From NCBI RefSeq assembly GCF_025148285.1, contig NZ_CP102268.1, positions 496,001 to 560,000 on the forward strand: a stretch of DNA of 64,000 bases, given 5' to 3'. This document shows, piece by piece, positions 43,000-50,979 of the stretch (positions within the stretch are counted from its first letter, which is position 1; each line of letters starts with the position of its first letter). The stretch is from Marvinbryantia formatexigens DSM 14469 (lineage in GTDB: Bacteria > Bacillota > Clostridia > Lachnospirales > Lachnospiraceae). Both the position numbers and the translations under genes were made by a program. The notes beneath the pieces are model-generated. The model was not told where the DNA came from. It saw only the letters and a list, made by a program, of their open reading frames with translations, and did not search any database.

Positions 43000-44055
43000 T
43001 CACGCATTGAGCAGGAGCCGGTGCTTTTGCTTCCTGCTCTGCTTTACTTTTTCCCACAACATCTCCCAGGCTTCTATGATTTGTGCAATCATGTGCCCAA
43101 TCTGTATCAGATAATAATGGTTCTTCATCCCCTGGTAATCATGGCTGAACCGGTGTTCCAGATAATACCCTTGTTTTTTCTGTGCGTTGAATCCTTCATT
43201 TTCTATTTTCCATCTCCATCTTCCTCGTTCCGCTGTTTCTTTTACATTTCTCCCCGTGATACTCAGATCCGTTACAAACAAAAACTTCTTTTTCTCTTCC
43301 ACGGTCTCGTATTCCACTACGTTGATGCTTTCTCCTCGGTAATCAATCCCTGTAACATAGTCATATACTCCTTCCGGCTTTTCCTGCAGGTTCTTTTCCT
43401 GCTTTTTTAATACCTGATACTCCTGGTTAATACTGGGGATGCTCCCTTCCTTATATCGTAAAATATATTTCCATTTCTTCCTGCGGCATTCTTTAAAAAA
43501 TCCTTCACTCGCATACAAGCTGTCCCCGCAGATACAGATCTGCAGCATCGGGAATTCCTGTTTCAAACGCTCCATCAGCCGTTTTGCACCTTCCTGCTCA
43601 CAGTCCTGCTTCTCCACTTCCCGCTTTTCATTCTCGATAAACCCTGTCAGAATGCTCACCTGAATCTTTTCGTGAAGAATGACCTTTGCTTCCAATACAT
43701 AATAGTAATACTCCGTATATTCTCCCTCAGTTCCTTTCTTCTTTCGACAGAACAAGCTGTGTTCTCCCAGATCTTTTCTGCTCCGATACAACTGTGTCCC
43801 ATCTATAATAATCTGCCAGTATTTTCCTCGAAGCCGCGCATCCTCGAAAGCTCTGCTCCGGATCAGCCTGTATACCAGCCGACATACAACTTTCTGTAAT
43901 TCATCCGATGAAAACCGTTTCAGATAATTGTTGATCGTTTCCCAATAAGGCAGCTCCTTTAGTTCTTCTCCGCACAACACCCCAATATTTTCAATTACAG
44001 TTTCATCATTAAATTCTCCGCTTGTACTCCTCATGCTGTTGATATAAAATCCCAT
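43000..44055 (-). pseudogene. IS4-like transposase, C-terminal part (split gene)
   Basis: This part holds the DDE core: IIIDGTQLYRSRKDLGEHSL, ICICGDSLYASEGFF and RGRWRWKIENEGFNAQKKQG, the Glu-containing motif of IS4-type transposases. The N-terminal part is at 45990-46319. Joining 46319-46012 to 43924-43000 gives 1,233 nt, an uninterrupted frame of 410 codons plus stop, which shows that the gene was intact before the IS1634 insertion. The ATG at 44055 is an accident of the inserted sequence. Confidence 0.88.
43925..44050. repeat. 126-bp target-site duplication, left copy
   Basis: The sequence is identical base for base to 46012-46137 in the same orientation and directly abuts the IS1634-family element. 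Confidence 0.95.
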
Positions 44056-46011
44056 CTTTGACAGTTGAGAAGGCTAAAACACCTCGCAAACCCAGTGTTT
44101 ATGCTGGTTGCAAGGTGTTTTGCTCTTGTTTTGAAGTATGGTATTTTATTTTCTCCCTTTACTTTTTTTCTGGATTGTTTTCATTTGGCTTTTTGTAATG
44201 AATTGAAAGTCTGTTTCAAAACCACATGCTTCGTGTAAGGCATCGGTTAGTTTGTCCCGTGTATAAAGTGGCATGAACCCCTGTTCCTGTACATCAGCAA
44301 AATTCATGGATTTCAGTTTGTCCAGGATTGTTTCACAGGTATAGGCATTTCCCAAACTTTTTTCAAGGTAACGGTATATGACTAATGCAAGAAAACAGAT
44401 CAGGAAATGTGCTTTGATACGCACATCGTCATGAAGAAATACAGGTCTTGCTTCAAAATCTGTTTTCATGATGCGGAAACATTCTTCGATTTCCCAACGG
44501 CCCTCGCTTACTTTTAAAATATCTTTTACGTCATCATCTAACAAATCTGTAGTTACAGCGTACATTCCATCATAGAGCGCTTCGGTTTCTATTTTATCTG
44601 TATCCAGATAATTCTTGATTTTAGCAGCTTCTCCTTCTTCTGTAACTGCAATCTTACCTATAAATCGTGCGGGATCGTTCGGGTTTCTGCGTTCTTTTTT
44701 TACTTTCCCGGAATGGAGCATTTTTTCGGCACGCTCTACCTGTGCGTCACGTATTGCTTTCTGATATTTTGCATATTTAGGAGAGTAAGTGACAATGAGA
44801 CGCTGGTGCAGTGAATGAGGGGTATATGGTTCATCCTTATAATACAGGCCGGCATCATCCTCTGTAAGTCTGGAAAGATCTGCCGGAGAATCATCGGAAA
44901 CACGTTTAAAGCCAGTTTTGTCCAGTGCCCATTTCCTGTCATCTTTATTCAGCTTTTTGATGGACTGGGTAACAATAAAAGCTCTCTGGCCTGCATGGTT
45001 TATTCTTTTAATGGCTTCTGAACCAAGTCCGGCATCACTGCAGTAAATAAATTTTGTACAACCAAAGTCCTGGAGGACTTTTTCTTCCAGAGGTTTTAGT
45101 GATGTTTGTTCATTCGCATTTCCGGGAAAAAGGGAAAAAGCAAGAGGAATTCCAGCTCCGTCCATAAACATCCCCATTTGAATGATTGGATTAGGCCGGT
45201 GTTCTTTTCCTTTCCCGTATTTTCTCTCCCCATCTTCCTGCTCGATCTCAAAGAAATAGTTTGTACAGTCATAATAAAGTATCTTATCATCTCGTTTTCC
45301 GAGAAGATGACTGTTTTTATAAACTTCAGACTGGATGAAATCGCATTCATTTCCCAGGACATCAAGAGCCCGGTATATATCATGTAATTGATAAGAAGGT
45401 TTTTCCAGGAATTCAGAAGCTATCTTAAAAGAAGAACGCTTACTTGCTGGTTCCAGAACCCTGGCATAGATCAGATCGGAAAGGATGGCATTGATATCAT
45501 ACTTAAATTTATATTTATCTCTGAGCTTTCGGCAAGTCTTATCAAGCTGGATACGATAGTAAAAGGCTTGTGGAAAAAGATATCCTCCGCGGTAAAAGAC
45601 CTGCTGACTATAATCCAGCTTCTGGTCAGAGTGAAAAGTTATCTGAACCGACTTGGCCTGCTGTTCTTCTTTGTATCTGAGTGTTTCCAGTCTGGCTTCC
45701 TCTCTGGCCCATTTCATGACATCATCGCGGGTAGGACCGTGTTCTGGAAGAAGTTCTTTCAAGGTTCCGAGTTTTCGAATAATAACAGAAGTGCTAACAC
45801 CTTTGTTATTGACGTAACCTTTCGTAATATAAAATGATTCCGAATTTTTTGATTTTGATGTTGTAACTCTCATATAAAAACCCTCCTGGCCCTTATTATA
45901 CAATACATTGCAATAAAATACAATATAATAAAACAAAAAAGTTGACACAAAAAACGCAGGCTTTATGCGGCCTGCAGAGGATTTTTCGATTATTCAATTG
46001 TCAAACTCCCG
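44051..46011 (-). mobile_element. IS1634-family insertion sequence (1,961 bp)
   Basis: The element lies exactly between two identical 126-bp direct repeats. Its ends share TTTGACA(G/A)TTGA as imperfect inverted repeats (CCCATCTTTGACAGTTGA and CGGGAGTTTGACAATTGA). IS1634 relatives are known for unusually long and variable target duplications, which fits. Confidence 0.9.
44146..45873 (-). CDS. IS1634-family transposase
   Basis: The 575-residue protein begins MRVTTSKSKNSESFYITKGY and has KILYYDCTNYFFEIEQEDGE, GMFMDGAGIPLAFSLFPGNA and the C-terminal GRWEIEECFRIMKTDFEARP then VFLHDDVRIKAHFLICFLAL. These are diagnostic of IS1634/IS1549-type DDE transposases. The ATG at 45873 follows CAGGAGG. A promoter with TTGTAT and TATAAT at 17-bp spacing lies just upstream inside the element. 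The frame is intact. Confidence 0.93.
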   Translation of the reverse strand: MRVTTSKSKNSESFYITKGYVNNKGVSTSVIIRKLGTLKELLPEHGPTRDDVMKWAREEARLETLRYKEEQQAKSVQITFHSDQKLDYSQQVFYRGGYLFPQAFYYRIQLDKTCRKLRDKYKFKYDINAILSDLIYARVLEPASKRSSFKIASEFLEKPSYQLHDIYRALDVLGNECDFIQSEVYKNSHLLGKRDDKILYYDCTNYFFEIEQEDGERKYGKGKEHRPNPIIQMGMFMDGAGIPLAFSLFPGNANEQTSLKPLEEKVLQDFGCTKFIYCSDAGLGSEAIKRINHAGQRAFIVTQSIKKLNKDDRKWALDKTGFKRVSDDSPADLSRLTEDDAGLYYKDEPYTPHSLHQRLIVTYSPKYAKYQKAIRDAQVERAEKMLHSGKVKKERRNPNDPARFIGKIAVTEEGEAAKIKNYLDTDKIETEALYDGMYAVTTDLLDDDVKDILKVSEGRWEIEECFRIMKTDFEARPVFLHDDVRIKAHFLICFLALVIYRYLEKSLGNAYTCETILDKLKSMNFADVQEQGFMPLYTRDKLTDALHEACGFETDFQFITKSQMKTIQKKSKGRK

Positions 46012-46319
46012 TAATTGTTGATCGTTTCCCAATAAGGCAGCTCCTTTAGTTCTTCTCCGCACAACACCCCAATATTTTCAATTACAGTTTCATCATTAAA
46101 TTCTCCGCTTGTACTCCTCATGCTGTTGATATAAAATATAGATGACAGGATCCGTGTCATCAGTAAGACATGGTTGCTATAGATAATATAGCTTTGGTGC
46201 CTTGGATCCTCCACCTGCTTTAACAAGGATAAAAGTTCCGGGAAAAAGTGGCGGATCACCTTTACCAATTCACAGGCAAGGTTAAACCGTGCCAGGTGTT
46301 CCCTTGATTCTTTTCTCAT
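45990..46319 (-). pseudogene. IS4-like transposase, N-terminal part (split gene)
   Basis: From MRKESREHLARFNLACELVK the frame runs through the duplicated segment ending ELPYWETINNY, then leaves homology at the IS1634 junction (GSLTIE, stop). It continues, after the insertion, in the part at 43000-44055. Confidence 0.88.
46012..46137. repeat. 126-bp target-site duplication, right copy
   Basis: Identical to 43925-44050. It encodes FYINSMRSTSGEFNDETVIE onward to ETINNY of the IS4-like transposase in both copies. Confidence 0.95.
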
Positions 46320-46457
46320 GATTTTTTCTTTTGTTTTTGCTGGAAAAACCTCCCTTCTTTCGGGCTTGCGAAGAAAAAAGTTTTCGAGCTAACTTTATTA
46401 TCTCGCAATTCTCCTGAAAAAGGGAGGTTTTTATTAATAATTATTTTTGCTCGTCAG

Positions 46458-47045
46458 AGCTGGTATCAAGATAAAACTCGTTCTGTAAAACAAAAACAAT
46501 TAGATAATGGAAGCTCAAGAGCCGGTAACGGCTACTGGTACTTTTCAGAACCTAAATTCCGTTCTTATCGAGTAATTGATATTGACAATGAATTAACGGA
46601 ACTGTTAGGAAAAGAAATTGAAAAACAAGATAGAGCACGTACTTATTATGGTAATTTTTATAAACACTATTACGTTGAAGTACCATTGATATATGGAGGA
46701 AAAAGACCAGAAAAGTTTCCGCCTGCCATGAACCGACTCTCGGACAATTTAGGGAGCGTAGAAATACAGCCGTTACTGGTTAGAGAAAATGGAGAATATA
46801 TTGCGCCACGTACTATGCAACATACTTCATCTGTAATCCATCATAAAATGAATTTCCCTGAGTTTGATTTCCATAGTCTACGCCATACGCACGCTACAAT
46901 GTTACAAGAAAACGGAGCTGATATGGTTTACATACAAAGACGATTAGGACATGTAAATCTTTCTACTACAAATATATACACGGATCATTTAACAGAAACA
47001 ATTCAAACACGCAGCTTTGCAATTTTAAATAGCATGTATGACTAA
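46458..47045 (+). pseudogene. Tyrosine recombinase/integrase, C-terminal fragment
   Basis: The frame is open from the IS border: SWYQDKTRSVKQKQLDN, GNGYWYFSEPKFRSYRVIDI and onward. It ends with box II FHSLRHTHATMLQENGAD (His and Arg), YIQRRLGHVNLSTTNIYTD (His and catalytic Tyr) and a stop. The N-terminal arm and core-binding domains and the box I Arg are missing; the IS4-like element replaces them. It resembles Tn916-like integrases. It is probably the enzyme that inserted the island, now dead. A TTG at 46686 could start a shorter piece, but nothing supports its use. Confidence 0.85.
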
Positions 47046-47122
47046 TATACTAAAATATTCTGCCTGCCGCAAAGCCAAATCATATCAAAAAAGTCAACAT
47101 ATTTTTGGTCAACATTGAAAAT

Positions 47123-47149
47123 GAATGTTGACCAAATGTTGACTTTTTT
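47123..47149. repeat. Right copy of the 27-bp island-end repeat with TGTTGAC motifs
   Basis: Identical to 15758-15784. Two inverted copies (GTCAAC at 47093 and GGTCAAC at 47107) lie just before it, so TGTTGAC motifs are clustered behind the integrase gene as expected for its arm-type sites. Confidence 0.7.
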
Positions 47150-47199
47150 CAAATCTAACCCAATTTTCCATTGAAAATCGCGATTATCAGCTGAAAAAT

Positions 47200-49046
47200 C
47201 GAGTAGGAGGAATTTCTCTTAAATGAGAAATTCCGACCTCTCACACCACCGTGCGTACCGTTCGGTACACGGCGGTTCAATCAACTTAACAAGTGACACA
47301 CCTCTCGGTGTAGTAATCCAGCATTGAGACTAATCCAAATGAGGTTAGTCTCTTTGTACTTATAGCTTTCTGTATCCAGCCATTGTGTGCGAGACGAGCG
47401 TATTTATCGCCACAATAAGCGATATTGTATGCCGCCCATCTTGGTACATCAAGTTTCATCAGATTCTTTGCTCTGTTCTGGGGAGTTTTCCAGTGTTTCC
47501 ATATACACATGCGCAATCTATATCTGATGTTTCCGTCCAGTTCTCTACAGAGCGTTTTCATGCTTCCTATCCTGAAGTAGTTTATCCATCCTCTGATGAG
47601 TTGGTTGAGTTTCTCCACCTTATAGCTGTTGCTAACGCCCCAGCTACGGCAGGTGAGTTCTTTCATCTTCTTCTTAAATTTCTCAGCTGATTTTGCATGT
47701 GGTTTAGCCTTGTATTGGTGTGCCATTGGGTCATAGTAGAATCCGAATCCAAGGTATTTTAACCCTTGTGGTCTGTCTGCTTTGCTCTTGGTCATGTTGA
47801 CCTTGAGTCCCAGTTTCTCTTCGATGAAACGTGATATATTTCTCATCACCCGCTTTGCAGACATTTCGCTTCCTACCATGATAATGCAGTCATCCGCATA
47901 TCTTACAAAGTTCAACCCTCGCTTTTCCATTTCCTTATCGAGTTCATTGAGCATGATGTTTGCTAACAGCGGAGAAAGATTTCCTCCTTGTGGTGTTCCC
48001 ACAACTGATTCCCTGTACTCATCATCTATCATGATTCCGCTTACAAGATATTTCCTTACAATAGAGATAACATCTCCATCTTTGATTGTTCTGCCAATTA
48101 AAGTCATTAACTTGTCATGGTTTACTGTGTCAAAGAACTTTTCCAGGTCAATATCTACAATCCAGTCATTTCCGTCATTCATCATGTCGAGTGCCGCAAG
48201 GATTGCCTGCTGTGCACATCTGTTTGGTCTAAATCCATAACTGTGGTCATGAAACTGTTCTTCATAGATTGGTGTTAACACTTGTGCTATGGCTTGTTGT
48301 ACAAATCTGTCTGTTACTGTTGGTACTCCCAGATTTCTGACACCGCCATCCGTCTTTGGTATCTCCACTCTTCGTACTGGCTGAGGCTTATATTTCCTTG
48401 TCCTCAGCTGTTCCTTGATGATTTCGCCGTTCTTTGCAAGGTGCTCCTTAAGTTCCGTGTACTTCATTCCGTCCACTCCCTCTGCACCTTTGTTTCGTAC
48501 GACTTGCAGGTACGCTCTGTTGAGATTATCTCTGGATAATATCTGCTCCATTAGACTACTTGTGTCCATGCGTTCTTTCCTTTCCGTCTCGCTTGATTTG
48601 ACCATCTTTTCCCCGATTGGTTACGGCGGATGTCTGTCTCTTCTGCAACACGAGACCTACTCAAACTGATTGATTGTTCGCCCCTTCGCTCCATCTCCAT
48701 TACTGAGACTTCCTCACTACTATGGACTCTGCTGACTTCTCACAGTTCGTTGTTACTAGGCTGATGGAACCTCTGTGAGACCTCCACGCTTAAGGTGCAC
48801 GCTCTTTCTCTCCATATATCCGCCGCATTTACTCTGCTACTACTAACGTGATAGTTATTAGACTTCGTTGCTTTCTGCCAGCTTATCTCTCGTAGCCTAG
48901 CCTTATATGCGATTTCTGTCCGTCGGACCAGAGATTTGCCTACAGCTTCCTTCAGATTCCACCTCACGATGGACACCCTTGCTGTTCAGCTATACATTTT
49001 CCACTATCCGGGCATGTTCGGGACTTGCACCCGTTAGAGCGCGCCC
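47200..49046 (-). mobile_element. Group II intron (about 1.85 kb) with its reverse transcriptase
   Basis: Domain V lies at about 47239-47278 (minus strand GAACCGCCGTGTACC, GGTACGCACGGTGG). Domain VI follows as a hairpin, GGAATTTCTC/GAGAAATTCC, and the 3' end is near TACTCGAT. The 5' end near 49046 reads GGGCGCGCTCTAACGGGTGC. The region 48610-49046 is ribozyme domain I and holds no protein gene. The intron starts about 10 nt after the T-run of the GGGtGRT terminator. Exact splice points are estimates. Confidence 0.8.
47286..48605 (-). CDS. ltrA: Group II intron reverse transcriptase/maturase
   Basis: The 439-residue protein has RT blocks RRVEIPKTDGGVRNLGVPTV, YGFRPNRCAQQA, FFDTVNHDKLM, GTPQGGNLSPLLANIMLNEL and the catalytic YADD (FVRYADDCIIMVGS). 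A maturase X domain (WINYFRIGSMKTLC) follows. There is no C-terminal HNH endonuclease, as in the bacterial C/D/E-type introns that use other priming. GGGGAAAAG precedes the ATG; a second start at residue 13 (MDTSSLMEQ) is also usual in the family. It supports splicing and retrohoming of the intron around it. Confidence 0.93.
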   Translation of the reverse strand: MVKSSETERKERMDTSSLMEQILSRDNLNRAYLQVVRNKGAEGVDGMKYTELKEHLAKNGEIIKEQLRTRKYKPQPVRRVEIPKTDGGVRNLGVPTVTDRFVQQAIAQVLTPIYEEQFHDHSYGFRPNRCAQQAILAALDMMNDGNDWIVDIDLEKFFDTVNHDKLMTLIGRTIKDGDVISIVRKYLVSGIMIDDEYRESVVGTPQGGNLSPLLANIMLNELDKEMEKRGLNFVRYADDCIIMVGSEMSAKRVMRNISRFIEEKLGLKVNMTKSKADRPQGLKYLGFGFYYDPMAHQYKAKPHAKSAEKFKKKMKELTCRSWGVSNSYKVEKLNQLIRGWINYFRIGSMKTLCRELDGNIRYRLRMCIWKHWKTPQNRAKNLMKLDVPRWAAYNIAYCGDKYARLAHNGWIQKAISTKRLTSFGLVSMLDYYTERCVTC

Positions 49047-49055
49047 ATGACGCGC

Positions 49056-49093
49056 AAACAGAAAGGAGCCTTCGGGACCTGCCCGAAAGCTCC
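49056..49093 (-). terminator. Terminator of the GGGtGRT operon (right side)
   Basis: GGAGCTTTCGGG, loop CAGGT and CCCGAAGGCTCC form a 12-bp stem with one T-G pair, followed on the minus strand by TTTCTGTTT. The group II intron begins immediately after it. Confidence 0.85.
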
Positions 49094-49121
49094 AAACCCT
49101 TGATTTTAAAGGATTTTTTAA

Positions 49122-50132
49122 TTAAAATTTGCCTGCTTTTGCAGCTTCCTCAATGCTTACCGCAACCGCAACCGTCATACCAACCATCGGGTTGTTTCCT
49201 GCGCCGATCAGACCCATCATTTCTACGTGAGCCGGTACGGAGGAAGAACCTGCAAACTGTGCGTCGGAGTGCATACGCCCAAGGGTATCTGTCATACCGT
49301 AGGAAGCCGGACCTGCTGCCATGTTATCCGGGTGGAGGGTACGTCCTGTGCCGCCGCCGGATGCTACGGAGAAGTATTTCTTGCCTTTTTCGTTGCATTC
49401 CTTCTTGTAGGTACCTGCAACCGGATGCTGGAAACGTGTCGGGTTGGTGGAATTTCCGGTGATGGAAACGTCAACGCCCTCTTTCCACATGATGGCAACG
49501 CCTTCCGGAACGCTGTTAGCGCCGTAGCAGTTTACCTTTGCGCGGAGACCATCGGAATAGGACTTGCGGAATACTTCCTTTACTTCGTTGGTATACGGGT
49601 CGTACTCTGTCTCAACATAGGTAAAGCCGTTGATACGGGAGATGATCTGTGCAGCGTCTTTTCCAAGACCGTTCAGGATAACGCGGAGCGGTTTCTGGCG
49701 AACCTTGTTTGCCTTCTCAGCGATACCGATTGCACCCTCTGCCGCTGCGAAGGACTCGTGGCCTGCCAGGAATGCGAAGCACTCGGTCTCTTCTTCCAGA
49801 AGCATCTTGCCCAGGTTTCCATGACCAAGACCTACCTTACGGGTATCTGCAACAGAGCCCGGAATACAGAAAGCCTGCAGACCTTCTCCGATTGCTGCTG
49901 CCGCATCCGCCGCTTTTCTGCAGCCCTTCTTGATTGCGATCGCAGCGCCTACCGTGTATGCCCAGCATGCATTTTCAAAACAGATCGGCTGGATGCCTTT
50001 AATCTGGTCGTAAACGTTCAGACCGGCATCCTTTGTGATTTTTTCCGCCTCTTCGATAGAAGCAATTCCATAACTGTTCAGAACGGAATTGATTTTGTCA
50101 ATTCGTCTCTCATATGATTCAAATAAAGCCAT
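49122..50132 (-). CDS. GGGtGRT protein
   Basis: The 336-residue protein contains the name-giving motif in FSVASGGGTGRTLHPDNMAA, and GGG-rich neighbours ATEMGHESFAAAEGAIG-like (LAGHESFAAAEGAIGIAEKA) and VSITGNSTNPTRF. It ends AVAVSIEEAAKAGKF. This family is widespread in anaerobic Clostridia next to an Fe-S scaffold-like protein, but its reaction is not known. GGAGG precedes the ATG, 18 bp after the partner gene. The last 17 codons lie beyond the att core and were probably supplied by the island; the displaced original tail is at 15541-15592. Confidence 0.92.
   Translation of the reverse strand: MALFESYERRIDKINSVLNSYGIASIEEAEKITKDAGLNVYDQIKGIQPICFENACWAYTVGAAIAIKKGCRKAADAAAAIGEGLQAFCIPGSVADTRKVGLGHGNLGKMLLEEETECFAFLAGHESFAAAEGAIGIAEKANKVRQKPLRVILNGLGKDAAQIISRINGFTYVETEYDPYTNEVKEVFRKSYSDGLRAKVNCYGANSVPEGVAIMWKEGVDVSITGNSTNPTRFQHPVAGTYKKECNEKGKKYFSVASGGGTGRTLHPDNMAAGPASYGMTDTLGRMHSDAQFAGSSSVPAHVEMMGLIGAGNNPMVGMTVAVAVSIEEAAKAGKF
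49174..49200. other. Right attachment core of the genomic island (att)
   Basis: Identical 27 bp to 15593-15619, inside the 3' end of the intact GGGtGRT gene. Recombination here keeps the reading frame, because the element supplies a replacement tail and terminator. Confidence 0.8.
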
Positions 50133-50150
50133 TTCCTGTTACCTCCTCTA

Positions 50151-50843
50151 TTATTCTTTTCTCGGATCAATGATTTTAACTGCATCCGCCACACGGCCAT
50201 ACTGACCTTTTGCTTTTTCCCATGCAGTATTCGGGTCGTCGCCTTTTTTGATGAAGTCTGTCATCTTGCCAAGGCTCACGAACTGATAACCGATAATCTC
50301 GTCATCAGCATCGAGTGCAATACCCGTAACATAACCCTCTGCCATTTCCAGGTAACGGGGACCTTTTTTCAATGTTCCATACATGGTACCAACCTGGGAG
50401 CGCAGACCCTTTCCAAGGTCCTCCAGACCAGCGCCTACTGCAAGACCATCCTCGGAGAATGCGGACTGGGAACGTCCGTACACGATCTGCAGGAACAGCT
50501 CTCTCATTGCAGTGTTGATTGCATCACATACAAGGTCTGTGTTCAGTGCTTCCAGAACGGTAAGACCCGGCAGGATCTCGGCTGCCATAGCCGCAGAGTG
50601 TGTCATACCGGAACATCCGATCGTCTCAACCAGTGCTTCCTGGATAACGCCCTCTTTTACATTCAGGGAAAGCTTGCATGCACCCTGCTGCGGTGCACAC
50701 CAGCCTACACCATGTGTAAAGCCGGAAATATCCTTAATTTCTTTTGCCTGTACCCATTTTGCTTCTTCCGGAATGGGCGCCGCACCGTGATGAACGCCCT
50801 GTGCAACTGGACACATTTCTTCTACTTCGCGTGAATAAATCAT
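50151..50843 (-). CDS. NifU/IscU-like iron-sulfur scaffold protein
   Basis: The 230-residue protein has cysteines in GWCAPQQGACKLSL (Cys49, Cys56), ETIGCSGMTHSAAM (Cys77) and DLVCDAINTAM (Cys106), the arrangement of the IscU/NifU-N-like family annotated as Fe-S cluster assembly scaffold. The ATG at 50843 is preferred for GAAAGGAG upstream. It forms an operon with the GGGtGRT gene. No sulfurtransferase IscS gene is adjacent, so the pair may have a dedicated rather than general role. The family is sure; cluster transfer has not been shown for this subgroup as far as I know. Confidence 0.88.
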   Translation of the reverse strand: MIYSREVEEMCPVAQGVHHGAAPIPEEAKWVQAKEIKDISGFTHGVGWCAPQQGACKLSLNVKEGVIQEALVETIGCSGMTHSAAMAAEILPGLTVLEALNTDLVCDAINTAMRELFLQIVYGRSQSAFSEDGLAVGAGLEDLGKGLRSQVGTMYGTLKKGPRYLEMAEGYVTGIALDADDEIIGYQFVSLGKMTDFIKKGDDPNTAWEKAKGQYGRVADAVKIIDPRKE

Positions 50844-50938
50844 TTTTAGACTCCTTTCAATAATAAATGTCTTTCTATGTACACCGGCTATCTGCTGTAT
50901 CCGGTTTGTACCTCGTTCATATTTTCTCATAAAACGCC

Positions 50939-50979
50939 AAAATAGTCTAGCATTTTTTACGAAAATACCAGACTATTTA
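50939..50979 (-). terminator. Terminator overlapping the stop codon of the 3D-domain gene
   Basis: AAATAGTCT and AGACTATTT begin an imperfect stem of about 16 bp, followed on the minus strand by TTTTGGCGTTTT. The TAG stop codon of the upstream gene is part of the stem. Confidence 0.65.

Larger units (their letters stand above)
42772..46457 (-). mobile_element. IS4-like insertion sequence, interrupted by an IS1634-family element
   Basis: GACGAGCAAAATAT near 42773 is matched, inverted, at the right end (TTATTTTTGCTCGTC near 46455), giving probable terminal repeats. Removing the inner element and one 126-bp copy restores a single transposase gene. A long inverted repeat AAAACCTCCCTT/AAGGGAGGTTTT (46345-46431) lies in the 5' region. 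No clear target duplication was found. The right end truncates the integrase. The 42690-42999 gap holds only the 3' non-coding end of this element. Confidence 0.7.
15593..49200. mobile_element. Genomic island of about 33.6 kb integrated in the GGGtGRT gene 3' end
   Basis: The borders are the 27-bp direct repeats at 15593 and 49174. Inside lie an excisionase-type gene near the left end and a tyrosine integrase fragment near the right end, plus an AAA ATPase, a primase remnant, toxin-antitoxin modules, three IS or IS fragments and a group II intron. The cargo is a polysaccharide utilisation locus. Base composition is lower in GC than the flanks. No conjugation genes are visible. The integrase lacks its N-terminal half, so the element is probably fixed. 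Confidence 0.75.

Noticed and set aside
15758-47149. The 27-bp TGTTGAC repeats as the real att cores of the island
   Set aside because: They do not lie in a gene end and contain repeated binding-type motifs, whereas the GGGtGRT tail duplication explains both borders. A nested element remains possible.
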